In this document: in pieces, positions 53,379 through 61,408 of the stretch
Layout of the letters: each line of letters opens with the position of its first letter
Numbering within the stretch: position 1 is the stretch's first letter
DNA from: Lachnospiraceae bacterium
GTDB taxonomy: Bacteria; Bacillota; Clostridia; Lachnospirales; Lachnospiraceae
DNA: 64,000 bases
Reading direction: 5' to 3'
Assembly (NCBI GenBank): GCA_910575255.1
Contig: CAJTEM010000019.1
Coordinates: forward strand, 41,512-105,511
Made by a program: the position numbers and the translations under genes
Notes under the pieces: generated by a model
The model's input: only the letters and a program-made list of their open reading frames with translations
The model's database searches: none
Told to the model about the DNA's origin: nothing

Positions 53379-54377
53379 ATGAAGGTAGTGGATATGCACT
53401 GCGATACCATATATGAATTGTATGAGCGCAGGAAAAAAGGACAGAAAGAAAAACTTTCAGAAAATGATTTACATATTGATTTATCAAAGATGCAGGCAGG
53501 AGATTATCTTTTACAGAATTTTGCTGTTTATACGCATCTGGAACGGGAAAAGAAGCCCCTGGAATATGCTTTGAAGCTGATTGACGTATTTTATGAGGAA
53601 ATAGCCGCCAATGAGGACCGGATTGCAGTGGTAAAAAGCTGGCAGGATATCGAGAACAACCAAAAGGCAGGGAAGATGTCTGCGATGCTTACCATGGAGG
53701 AGGGGGGCGTCTGTCTGGGAGAAGCTGCTTTTTTGCGGGATTTCTATCGGCTGGGAGTGAGGATGATGACCCTGACCTGGAATTTCCCCAATGAACTGGG
53801 ATACCCGAACCGGATTCTGTCCGAGAATGGGCGTCCGCCGGAATGTGTGCCGGATACCGAGCATGGACTGACCAAAAGAGGGATAGAATTTGTGCAGGAG
53901 ATGGAGCGTCTGGGGATGATTCCCGACATCTCCCATTTGAATGATGCGGGAATCTGGGATGTGTTTTGCTATACGAAGAAGCCATTCGTGGCCAGTCATT
54001 CGAATGCCCGGGCATTAGCAGGCCATCCCCGGAACCTTACGGATGAGATGATTCGGGCATTGGCAGAACGCGGCGGTGTGGCCGGAATTAATTTCTGTGC
54101 GGCATTTTTGAAAAATAAGGAAAATGGAGGCAAGCCTGTTCACAGCTATTGCCGTGATATGGTGGAGCATATGAAGCATATGAAGCAGATCGGGGGGATC
54201 GGATGTATCGGTCTGGGGAGTGATTTTGACGGAATTCCCAGTAAGCTGGAGATGGGAGACTGTTCCGGAATACAGCTTCTGGCAGAAGAGATGGAGCGGC
54301 AGGGATTCCATACCGGAGAAATCGAGGCGGTATTCCATGGAAATGTGCTGCGGCTTTACCGTGAATTGCTCAGATAA
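53379..54377 (+). CDS. Membrane dipeptidase (renal dipeptidase, peptidase family M19)
   Basis: The 332-residue zinc peptidase has the M19 metal-site motifs in order: VVDMHCDTIYEL, LTMEEGG with the bridging Glu, IPDISHLNDAG, ASHSNARALAGHPRNL and IGLGSDFDGI. Enzymes of this family cleave dipeptides, including D-amino-acid-containing ones. No signal peptide is present, so cytoplasmic action is likely. AGAGAAAGGAATACAGAG precedes the ATG. It stands alone, convergent with the PsiE-like gene. Confidence 0.93.
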   Translation: MKVVDMHCDTIYELYERRKKGQKEKLSENDLHIDLSKMQAGDYLLQNFAVYTHLEREKKPLEYALKLIDVFYEEIAANEDRIAVVKSWQDIENNQKAGKMSAMLTMEEGGVCLGEAAFLRDFYRLGVRMMTLTWNFPNELGYPNRILSENGRPPECVPDTEHGLTKRGIEFVQEMERLGMIPDISHLNDAGIWDVFCYTKKPFVASHSNARALAGHPRNLTDEMIRALAERGGVAGINFCAAFLKNKENGGKPVHSYCRDMVEHMKHMKQIGGIGCIGLGSDFDGIPSKLEMGDCSGIQLLAEEMERQGFHTGEIEAVFHGNVLRLYRELLR

Positions 54378-54410
54378 TACCCTGACAGAGGGTTTACCGG
54401 CAGGCGCGCT

Positions 54411-54446
54411 TTGAGGACCGCCGCCATGCGGCGGCAGTCCTCAAAA
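54411..54446. terminator. Bidirectional terminator
   Basis: TTGAGGA and CCGCCGCC (54411-54425) pair with the complementary arm ending TCCTCAA (54444). The stem lies between convergent genes, directly at the stop of the PsiE-like gene. Confidence 0.75.
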
Positions 54447-54845
54447 TCAGGATTCTTCTTTATCCAGGGCGGATACGAACAGGAATTTGCGGATCAGGAA
54501 CAGAACAGCAATGGCAATGATTCCGATCAGTGTAAAATAAATCGGCATATGTTCGATAATCATCTCTCTGGCTACCGAGAACAGCAGAACCTCCACGACC
54601 GAATCCAGATCGTGGCGGCAAAGCATCTTCAACAGCTCGATTCCGATGATGATGTCGAACATATATTTGAGAAAATGATTGAATTGCCCGCTGAATACCA
54701 GTTCCTTCAATTCTCCCGGCACCTGTAAAAACATAATCAGCAGAGCGATGATGACGATAACCGCCACAACCAGTTCCAAAAGCATTGCCGTGTTGAAAAT
54801 GAACCCCTGTGCCTTGCTGGCTTTTCCCCCCAAATGTTGTTTCAT
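54447..54845 (-). CDS. PsiE-like small membrane protein
   Basis: The 132-residue protein has four hydrophobic segments (LVVAVIVIIALLIMFLQV, YMFDIIIGIELLKML, the third weaker, and YFTLIGIIAIAVLFLI) and the charged loop SVAREMIIEH, features of the phosphate-starvation-inducible PsiE family. The function of that family is unknown. The start has AAAGGAGG upstream. It is monocistronic. Confidence 0.72.
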   Translation of the reverse strand: MKQHLGGKASKAQGFIFNTAMLLELVVAVIVIIALLIMFLQVPGELKELVFSGQFNHFLKYMFDIIIGIELLKMLCRHDLDSVVEVLLFSVAREMIIEHMPIYFTLIGIIAIAVLFLIRKFLFVSALDKEES

Positions 54846-55003
54846 ATCTTTTCCTCCTTTGCAGGATTTTAAATCCTTCTCTGAAGACTATTATAATAGA
54901 AGAAATGCAAAATAGCAAATAGTAATCCTTTTATGGGGAATATAAATTTTGACTTATTGTCACTTTATTGCGTTGAAATTTAACATTTTAAAGCATCATA
55001 AAG

Positions 55004-55032
55004 TTGACGTGGCGAAAAATTTGTAGTATGAT
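55004..55032 (+). promoter_or_regulatory. Promoter of the TrpXYZ-type ABC operon
   Basis: TTGACG (55004-55009), a 17-nt spacer and TATGAT (55027-55032) give a near-consensus promoter about 98 nt before the ATG. The leader holds no riboswitch or T-box I can recognise. Confidence 0.7.
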
Positions 55033-55129
55033 ACCAAGTGAGCTTTTTGGACAGCGGTCCTGCCGATAAGGGAGGATTGGTCTTCCGGGAGGCTACGTAA
55101 AAAGCAAAAGGAAAGAGGGAGATTTAATT

Positions 55130-56185
55130 ATGAGAAAATCAGCAAAATTATGGTCCATGGCGCTGGCAGCGTCCATGGCGCTTTCGCTGGCAGCATGTTC
55201 TGGCGGCGCCGGTGAGAGTTCAGCAGAAGCAACTGAGGCTGCGACGACAACAGACACTGAGGCAGCGGCAGACAACAGTAAGGAAGCAGACAGCAGCGCT
55301 TCCGGGGAGACTTACACAGTGGGGATCTGCCAGCTGGTACAGCATGATGCTCTGGATGCAGCTACTCAGGGATTCAAGGATGCTTTAAAAGAAGAGCTTG
55401 GCGATGCCGTTACGTTTGACGAACAGAATGCACAGGGGGATTCCAATACCTGTTCTACGATTATCAACAGCTTCGTCTCCGAGGGCGTTGATCTGATCCT
55501 GGCCAATGCCACCCCGGCCCTGCAGGCAGCGCAGGCAGGTACCAATGAGATCCCGGTTCTGGGCACCTCTGTGACAGAATACGGTGTGGCTCTGGGAATC
55601 AGTGATTTTACCGGTACAGTAGGCGGTAACATTTCCGGAACCTCTGACCTGGCTCCGCTGGACGAGCAGGCAGCCATGCTGCATGAACTGTTCCCGGATG
55701 CCAAGAAGGTTGGTCTTTTGTATTGTTCTGCGGAGGCGAATTCCCAGTATCAGGTGGATACTGTGAAGGCAGCTCTGGAGGAGCTTGGCTATACCTGTGA
55801 GTATTATGCATTTTCTGATTCCAATGACCTGACTACGATCGTGACCAAGGCAGCGGATGAGAGCGATGTCATTTATGTGCCCACGGACAATACGGCGGCG
55901 GCCAATGCAGAGCTGGTTAACAATGTCTGCCAGCCGGCAGGTGTTCCGGTGATCGCCGGGGAAGAGGGTATCTGCAAAGGATGCGGTGTGGCAACTTTAT
56001 CCATCAGCTACTATGACCTGGGAGTAGGTACCGGCAAGATGGCGGCAAAGATTCTTACCGGCGAGACCAATATCTCCGAGATGCCGATTGAGTATGCGCC
56101 GCAGTTTACCAAGAAGTACAATAAAACGCTTTGCGAGGCACTGAATGTCACGGTTCCGGATGATTACGTGGCAATTGAAGAATAA
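55130..56185 (+). CDS. ABC transporter substrate-binding lipoprotein (TrpX-like)
   Basis: The 351-residue lipoprotein has signal LWSMALAASMALSLAACSGG (lipobox LAAC) and an acidic Ala/Thr linker. Its binding domain follows the ABC_sub_bind family: VGICQLVQHDALDAATQGF, DEQNAQGDSNTCSTI, ILANATPALQAAQAGT, IPVLGTSVTEYGVAL, LLYCSAEANSQYQV and YVPTDNTAAANAELV. This family (TrpX/YvrN) takes up aromatic amino acids in streptococci and is found with the permease and ATPase types that follow. The ligand here is inferred, not shown. Confidence 0.88.
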   Translation: MRKSAKLWSMALAASMALSLAACSGGAGESSAEATEAATTTDTEAAADNSKEADSSASGETYTVGICQLVQHDALDAATQGFKDALKEELGDAVTFDEQNAQGDSNTCSTIINSFVSEGVDLILANATPALQAAQAGTNEIPVLGTSVTEYGVALGISDFTGTVGGNISGTSDLAPLDEQAAMLHELFPDAKKVGLLYCSAEANSQYQVDTVKAALEELGYTCEYYAFSDSNDLTTIVTKAADESDVIYVPTDNTAAANAELVNNVCQPAGVPVIAGEEGICKGCGVATLSISYYDLGVGTGKMAAKILTGETNISEMPIEYAPQFTKKYNKTLCEALNVTVPDDYVAIEE

Positions 56186-56270
56186 CGGCCGGAATCATCA
56201 TGGCAGCGGGGGAGTATTCTCCCGCTGCAGTGTAAAATTTTAATTCTTGTGGACAAGGGATGAACAGATT

Positions 56271-57245
56271 ATGATGAGTTTATGGAATGCACTGCCGGGA
56301 GCGGTGTCTCAGGGATTGATATGGGGAATTATGGCGATCGGTGTGTACCTTACCTATCGCATTCTGGATATTGCAGATTTGACTGTGGACGGCTCGCTCT
56401 GTACCGGAGGTGCGGTCTGTATTATGATGATGCTGGGCGGGTGTAATGTATGGCTGGCGATGTTTGCCGCTTTACTGGCCGGTATGGCGACCGGTCTGGC
56501 AACGGGGTTTTTGCATACTTTTATGGGGATTCCGGCGATTCTGGCAGGAATTCTGACGCAGCTGGGGCTGTATTCGATTAATTTGAAAACAATGGGAAAG
56601 GCGAACCAGGCGATTAATGTGGATAAGTTTGATTTGCTGGTTTCGCTGCGTTTTACCAAAAACGTTCCTTTTTATAAAAATACGATACTGATTGTGGCGC
56701 TTCTTATTATTGTCCTGATTGTGTTTCTGTACTGGTTTTTCGGGACAGAGCTGGGATGCTCTTTAAGAGCCACCGGCTGCAATGATAAGATGGCCCGGGC
56801 GCAGGGCATCAATACGGACTTAAGCCGGGTGCTGGGACTGATGATTTCCAATGGTCTGGTGGCTCTCTCAGGAGCGCTTCTGACGCAGTATCAGGGCTTT
56901 GCGGACATTAATATGGGACGGGGAGCCATCGTCATCGGTCTGGCGGCCGTCATTATCGGAGAGGCTGTATTTGGCAGGATATTTCACAATTTCGGCTTCC
57001 GCCTGCTGGGCGTGGCTTTGGGTTCCATCATTTACTATCTGGTGCTGCAGTTTGTAATCTGGTTGGGAATTGACACGGATCTGCTGAAGCTTTTATCAGC
57101 AGTTGTGGTGGCGATTTTTCTGGCGATTCCTACCTGGAAGAGCCGTTATTTCTCCAAACCGGTAAGAAAAGGGGGAAGTACCGTCCGGGTGAGCAAAGAT
57201 AACCCCAGAAGCGTGGGTAAAAAGGAGGAAAGAGCGGATGCTTGA
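56271..57245 (+). CDS. ABC transporter permease (TrpY-like, BPD_transp_2 family)
   Basis: The 324-residue membrane protein begins MMSLWNALPGAVSQGLIWGIMAIGVYLTYR (shown here in parts by motif) with IADLTVDGSLCTGGAV and GFLHTFMGIPAILAGILTQ, then RATGCNDKMARAQGINTDL and ITVIGLAAVIIGEAVFG-like segments. At least eight membrane helices are visible. ATG 56271 follows AAGGGA; a GTG at 56247 lacks a ribosome-binding site. It overlaps the ATPase gene by 8 nt. The overall type matches permeases encoded beside TrpX-like binding proteins. Confidence 0.88.
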   Translation: MMSLWNALPGAVSQGLIWGIMAIGVYLTYRILDIADLTVDGSLCTGGAVCIMMMLGGCNVWLAMFAALLAGMATGLATGFLHTFMGIPAILAGILTQLGLYSINLKTMGKANQAINVDKFDLLVSLRFTKNVPFYKNTILIVALLIIVLIVFLYWFFGTELGCSLRATGCNDKMARAQGINTDLSRVLGLMISNGLVALSGALLTQYQGFADINMGRGAIVIGLAAVIIGEAVFGRIFHNFGFRLLGVALGSIIYYLVLQFVIWLGIDTDLLKLLSAVVVAIFLAIPTWKSRYFSKPVRKGGSTVRVSKDNPRSVGKKEERADA

Positions 57246-58035
57246 AGTAAAAAACATATCCAAGACCTTTAATCCGGGAACCGTCAATGAGAAGCAGGCG
57301 CTTCGCGATCTGAGCCTGACACTGGCGGATGGGGACTTTGTGACTGTGATCGGCGGCAACGGCGCAGGCAAGTCAACCTTGCTGAATGCGATTGCCGGCA
57401 CCTGGCAGGTGGATGAGGGAAAGATCATCATTGACGGGATGGACGTGACAAAGCTGTCCGAGTATAAGAGGGCGGCATTTCTGGGACGGGTATTTCAGGA
57501 TCCGATGAACGGGACTGCCGCAACCATGGGAATCGAGGAGAATCTGGCTCTGGCACTGCGCCGCGGCCACCGCCGGACCTTAAAGCAGGGGATCGCAAAC
57601 AGTGAGAGAAAGCTGTACCGGGATCTGCTGGCCAAGCTGAATCTGGGCCTGGAGAACCGTCTGACCTCCAAGGTGGGCCTGCTTTCCGGTGGCCAGCGCC
57701 AGGCACTGACGCTTCTGATGGCAACACTGGAGAAGCCGAAGCTGCTGCTTTTGGATGAACATACGGCGGCGCTGGATCCCAAGACAGCAGCCAAGGTTCT
57801 GGAGACAACGGAGACCATCGTAAATCAGGATCATCTGACGACACTGATGATTACCCACAATATGAAGGATGCCATTCAGATCGGCAATCGTCTGATCATG
57901 ATGAATGAGGGACAGATCATCTACGATGTATCCGGAGAGGAAAAGAAGAGGCTGAAGGTGGAGGATTTGCTGCATAAGTTCGCGGAGGCCAGCGGAGGAG
58001 CATTTGCGAATGACAGGATGATGCTGGCAAAGTGA
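57238..58035 (+). CDS. ABC transporter ATP-binding protein (TrpZ-like)
   Basis: The 265-residue ATPase has Walker A GGNGAGKSTLLNAI, Q-loop VFQDPMNGTAATM, signature LLSGGQRQALTLLMA, Walker B LLLLDEHTAALD and the switch His in MITHNMKD. It energises the importer formed with the two preceding genes. AGGAAAGAGCGG precedes the ATG. Repeat C follows within 20 nt of its stop. Confidence 0.93.
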   Translation: MLEVKNISKTFNPGTVNEKQALRDLSLTLADGDFVTVIGGNGAGKSTLLNAIAGTWQVDEGKIIIDGMDVTKLSEYKRAAFLGRVFQDPMNGTAATMGIEENLALALRRGHRRTLKQGIANSERKLYRDLLAKLNLGLENRLTSKVGLLSGGQRQALTLLMATLEKPKLLLLDEHTAALDPKTAAKVLETTETIVNQDHLTTLMITHNMKDAIQIGNRLIMMNEGQIIYDVSGEEKKRLKVEDLLHKFAEASGGAFANDRMMLAK

Positions 58036-58048
58036 GAATAGAAGTTTT

Positions 58049-58402
58049 GCCGCGGTTTTGAGAGGTACGCTCTGGAAAAACTATTTCAGCTAAGTAATGT
58101 TAGTAAGTAAAAACGTGAAATACAGCCTTGGAACAAGGGGAGGGCCGCAGCGGGGGATGGTCTGCCGATTTTGACTTTGCAGAGATTTAGAAGTCCTTAA
58201 ATTTCTGAGTTTTGCGTTGAAACGAAAATTCACACTGTTTGAGCGCAGCGAGTTTGTGAATTTTTGTTTCGCTTTTCGCAAAAATCAGGAATTTTAGGAA
58301 TTCTTGATCTCGAAACCGGAAAAATCAGCAGACCATTCCCCGCTGCGGCCCTCCCCTTGTTCCAAGGCGTACCTCTCGAAACCTCATCCCCCATGTAAAA
58401 TA
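58049..58402. repeat. Palindromic intergenic repeat C (one core)
   Basis: About 350 bp, the shortest member of the family. Left arm TTTGAGAGGTACGC and right arm GCGTACCTCTCGAAA are inverted. The core stem is 58219-58234 with 58255-58270 (one mismatch) around the loop CTGTTTGAGCGCAGCGAGTT. The flanking arms AACAAGGGGAGGGCCGCAGC (about 58134) and GCTGCGGCCCTCCCCTTGTT (about 58342) pair over 20 nt. No gene is present in it. Confidence 0.85.
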
Positions 58403-58440
58403 AGTTAGACATACCTTTTGGGAAAGCATGTGAACATTTT

Positions 58441-58469
58441 TTGCTTTTTACAGGGATTCATGGTATACT
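58441..58469 (+). promoter_or_regulatory. Promoter of the cytidylate-kinase-like gene
   Basis: TTGCTT (58441-58446), a 17-nt spacer and TATACT (58464-58469) with TGG in front give a good extended promoter. Confidence 0.65.
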
Positions 58470-58554
58470 TATCTTATCAGAAGCCGGAACAAAGCAGAAG
58501 CTGGCGGCCGGTGCGGACATTACAGAGCGATTGCTTGAGAGAGGAGGTTGTTTT

Positions 58555-59202
58555 ATGGACAGAAGCAGGCTGGTGATCACGATTGAGAGACAGTATGGTA
58601 GTGGGGGGAGGATCGTGGGAAAGAGGCTGGCTGAGGAGTTGGGGATTCCTTTTTACGATGATGAGATTCTCCGTATGACGGCAGAGAAAAGCGCGGTAGG
58701 AGAACAGTATTTCCGTCTGGCAGATGAGAAGGCGGGGAATAATCTGCTGCGCCGGATCGTGGGCGGGATGCGTCACGCACCGACAGGAGCGCCGAAGACG
58801 ACAGGGGATGTGACTTCGCCGGAGAATCTGTTTAAGTTCCAGTCCGAGGTAATTCGGGAGCTGGCGAATACAGAATCCTGTGTGATTGTGGGACGATGTG
58901 CGGATTTTGTGCTGGAGTCGGCCGGAAAAGAGGATTTGATTAAGATCTTTGTCTATGCAGATACCGATACCTGCATCCGCCGGACGATGGAGGTAGACGG
59001 GATTACAGATACGAAGGAAGCATTGGCCAAGCTGAACCGGATTACCAGACAGCGCCGGGAATATCATCATTATTTTACCGGAAAAGAATGGGAGGATGTA
59101 GAGAATTATGATCTTCCGATCAATGCCAGCCGTCTGGAACTGGATCAGATTGTTGAACTGATTAAGATGTATATACGGATGGTCGGATATGAGATCGGAT
59201 AA
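58555..59202 (+). CDS. Cytidylate kinase-like family protein
   Basis: The 215-residue product begins MDRSRLVITIERQYGSGGR, with the unusual P-loop ERQYGSGGRIVGKRLAEEL of the cytidylate_kin2 family, followed by IPFYDDEIL, CVIVGRCADFVL, and a lid with RRTMEV and RQRREYHHYFTG. These proteins are common in gut Clostridia; the phosphate acceptor is not established. ATG 58555 follows AGAGGAGG. It is the last chromosomal gene before the mobile element. Confidence 0.85.
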   Translation: MDRSRLVITIERQYGSGGRIVGKRLAEELGIPFYDDEILRMTAEKSAVGEQYFRLADEKAGNNLLRRIVGGMRHAPTGAPKTTGDVTSPENLFKFQSEVIRELANTESCVIVGRCADFVLESAGKEDLIKIFVYADTDTCIRRTMEVDGITDTKEALAKLNRITRQRREYHHYFTGKEWEDVENYDLPINASRLELDQIVELIKMYIRMVGYEIG

Positions 59203-59209
59203 TAAAAAA

Positions 59210-59500
59210 AGCAGCCCTGCGAAAGGTAGTTACTCATAAAACAGTATCAACCAACAAATTGAAATAGGGTAGCTGCCATACGGGGTGCAGAAAAAGGCGA
59301 GTGAGAGACAAAGCGTTTCTTGCCCGCTTTTTTCATGCTCTTTGTTACGCAGTAGGGGCTGAGAAAGCCTTGATACAAGCGGCTTTGCGGGTACGTTTTC
59401 CGCGCGGCAAGGGTTTTATACCCTTTCCCTCAAAAACGCCTTTCTACTGCGTAACAAACCTGTGGTAATTATCCGAGGGAGCATAGACCGCCTATCTTGG
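59210..59500. other. Non-coding end region of the integrative element
   Basis: No gene is seen. TTTGTTACGCAGTAG (59341-59355) and its exact complement (59444-59458) form a 15-bp inverted repeat separated by 88 nt, and AAGGGTTTTATACCCTT (about 59409-59425) is a smaller palindrome inside. From here rightwards the sequence is more AT-rich and codon use changes, so the element boundary probably lies between 59203 and about 59340. The true attachment site cannot be fixed without the other end. Confidence 0.5.
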
Positions 59501-59501
59501 C

Positions 59502-59571
59502 TTTTCCAATGTTGGAAAAGCCTACATTGGATTATCCAACATTGGAAAAATCTACGTTGGAAAATCCAACG
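59502..59571. repeat. Array of alternating TTGGA/TCCAA half-sites
   Basis: Seven half-sites fall within 70 bp: TCCAA at 59505, 59535 and 59565; TTGGA at 59512, 59527, 59542 and 59557. They form perfect palindromes such as TTTTCCAATGTTGGAAAA (59502-59519) and CGTTGGAAAATCCAACG (59555-59571). The array starts 4 nt beyond the stop of the small HTH gene. It could bind an element-encoded protein. Confidence 0.7.
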
Positions 59572-59574
59572 CAA

Positions 59575-59829
59575 TTAAATAAAGATATAAACAACTAGAG
59601 AAATACCAAATACAGATTTAATCAAATACCTGTCAAAACGGAATTGCAGGATAGCTTTGATAAGCTGTGCTTTCAAACGGTCTTGAATATCGTCGTTAAT
59701 ATGCCCGCGATAAGTAGACAGATATTTAATCCGCGCTGTGTAATGCCGCAGTACCGCGTCTATGGCTTCCGGCTCGCCGGCAACAGCTTTCTCAATGGTT
59801 TCAAAGGGTATCAGTTTCTTATTCCTCAT
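59575..59829 (-). CDS. Small helix-turn-helix protein of conjugative elements
   Basis: The 84-residue protein (LIPFETIEKAVAGEPEAIDAVLRHYTARI) matches the helix-turn-helix domain proteins that follow the sigma-like ORF in Tn916-type and related elements. AIDAVLRHY and the C-terminal basic stretch are typical. Its start overlaps the end of the sigma-like gene by 11 nt. The last residues (SVFGISLVVYIFI) look unlike the family and may reflect frame drift into the junction with the repeat array. Confidence 0.78.
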   Translation of the reverse strand: MRNKKLIPFETIEKAVAGEPEAIDAVLRHYTARIKYLSTYRGHINDDIQDRLKAQLIKAILQFRFDRYLIKSVFGISLVVYIFI

Positions 59830-60265
59830 GTTTTGTTTTCTCCAGTTCTTTTCTTAACTGCTTCAATGCCGCCAGTTTCCAGTAGTTGACTGCACTTCTG
59901 CTTCTTTTGTATTCATTCCCGATTTTTCTTTCGCTGTAACCGAGGAAGAAATTCATCAGCAGAACAGTACGCCTTTGTTCTGACAGGTTAGCTAATGCGT
60001 CGGCTAACCGTTTACTTGTAACGACGACTTCTTTCCCTTGCACGACAAAAACAGTCGGCTTCTCATAAACATACTGCTCAAAATAGTTATCGGTTGCAAA
60101 CGGTTCAAAAGACGTTTCCGACATCAGATAGTCAAGTGATACTTCATGCTTCTGTTTCCGTCCCAAATCGCGGTACGCGCTGATTGCCGCATTGCGGAGA
60201 ACGATTTTACAGAACGCGGCAAAGGCATATTCGATATGCTCCATAAATTGTTCGGAATACCTCAT
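59819..60265 (-). CDS. Sigma-70-like protein of conjugative elements (Tn916 ORF7 type)
   Basis: The 148-residue protein has a region-2-like N-terminus (FCKIVLRNAAISAYRDLGRKQ) and a region-4-like HTH at the end (LSEQRRTVLLMNFFLGYSERKIG). It is the RNA polymerase sigma-like regulator found in Tn916-family elements, where it helps control excision and transfer genes. AAAGGGGGTGATG precedes the ATG. It is translationally coupled to the HTH gene. Confidence 0.85.
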   Translation of the reverse strand: MRYSEQFMEHIEYAFAAFCKIVLRNAAISAYRDLGRKQKHEVSLDYLMSETSFEPFATDNYFEQYVYEKPTVFVVQGKEVVVTSKRLADALANLSEQRRTVLLMNFFLGYSERKIGNEYKRSRSAVNYWKLAALKQLRKELEKTKHEE

Positions 60266-60519
60266 TTTTTCATCACCCCCTTTCCTCCCAGTAGGGGGCT
60301 ATTACAACAAACGCCCATGCAGGCATAAAACCGCATAGGCGTTTGGTAATATGAGTTACTTAAGTAATTATGATGATTTGTGTGTTCATCTCTATGACCG
60401 GAATATGCCGTTGCAGAAAATAGGATTTTTTTGACAATCTGCTATTCGTGATAACTGTAATCAACATGACGGCTACCTCCCGAAGCCGCCATAATAAAAC
60501 AGCGGCTTAGTCTAAGCCG

Positions 60520-60600
60520 CCGCATTAAGAGCATAGAAGTACGTCTGCTGGACGACGGCTTTTTTCTTTTGCCGTCGTCCAGCAGATTTACGCAGATGTT
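60520..60600. terminator. Perfect 16-bp hairpin with T-rich loop
   Basis: TCTGCTGGACGACGGC (60544-60559) pairs exactly with 60571-60586 around an 11-nt T-rich loop. A smaller stem, GCGGCTTAG/CTAAGCCGC, lies just before it (about 60502-60523). Both sit downstream of the exporter operon on the minus strand and may terminate it. Nothing else is recognisable between 60266 and 60649, apart from a stem around AAACGCC/GGCGTTT near 60308-60343. Confidence 0.55.
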
Positions 60601-60649
60601 AAATTGTTGACTTCAAGAGTATTTCTTCAAATCGCTGTAAATTCGACAA

Positions 60650-61408
60650 TTAAAGCTGCTTTTTATTGAAAAGGCGAATGGCAATCAACACCCCCAAAAT
60701 GGATAAGGAAATGGAAATAACAGCAGGTATCATAAATTCTGCCGGAACAGCTTCGCCGGAAATCAAATCTATATTTTTTGAAGTTAAAATGAATGGATTG
60801 AATTTCGCAATCGGTTCTATCATTCCGAGTAAGGATATTATGGCGACAATGCCGCCTGTAAAGAGTATGCTTGTAAAAGTTTGTTTGAATATCACGCACC
60901 CAATCATTAAAATACTCAAATATAGAAAGCCGACTATCCAAAGTGAAACTGCCGCGAAAGCAACATTTGAAAGGTGGTTATCATTCCATAAAAGGGCTGT
61001 ATAACCGTATGTAGAAGCATATCCAATCCAATAACTGATTGTCATAAGCGCGGCGGCTACCGTATATTTCGCAAGGATAACAGCTTTACGGGATAATCCT
61101 TTCGTAACCATTAAAACCAAGGTTCCTTTGGAATATTCATTTGACAGACAACTTCCAAACAAAATGATAAATGCACTGAAACCAACGCCAGAAATGTTCT
61201 TGTAAAATTGTTTCCATGCGTCCAAAGCGACTGGTTCAGAGGTCATTTCCATATCTGCGGCTAAAGCCGATAATATTTCCGGCGTAAACTTTGCGAGAAA
61301 TGCACTCATAATACCAAAAATCAGAAAGACTGCGAACAGAATAAGGAAACGATAGTTCTTCATATTTTCCGTAAACTCTTTTTTTATAAAAGCAATATAT
61401 CCACTCAT
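60650..61408 (-). CDS. ABC-2 type transporter permease (cargo exporter)
   Basis: The 252-residue protein begins MSGYIAFIKKEFTENMKNYRFLILFAVF (first helix after a cytoplasmic start) and has six hydrophobic segments, with LVLMVTKGLSRKAVILAKY in the cytoplasmic loop, typical of ABC-2 permeases. Such permeases with the ATPase upstream commonly export peptides, lipids or antimicrobials. Its start overlaps the ATPase stop by 4 nt. It is in the mobile element, so it is a cargo function. Confidence 0.85.
   Translation of the reverse strand: MSGYIAFIKKEFTENMKNYRFLILFAVFLIFGIMSAFLAKFTPEILSALAADMEMTSEPVALDAWKQFYKNISGVGFSAFIILFGSCLSNEYSKGTLVLMVTKGLSRKAVILAKYTVAAALMTISYWIGYASTYGYTALLWNDNHLSNVAFAAVSLWIVGFLYLSILMIGCVIFKQTFTSILFTGGIVAIISLLGMIEPIAKFNPFILTSKNIDLISGEAVPAEFMIPAVISISLSILGVLIAIRLFNKKQL

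Noticed and set aside
60663..60941. Minus-strand 92-aa frame within the ABC permease gene
   Set aside because: It is an out-of-frame overlap with the permease, which has the membrane-helix pattern and gene coupling.
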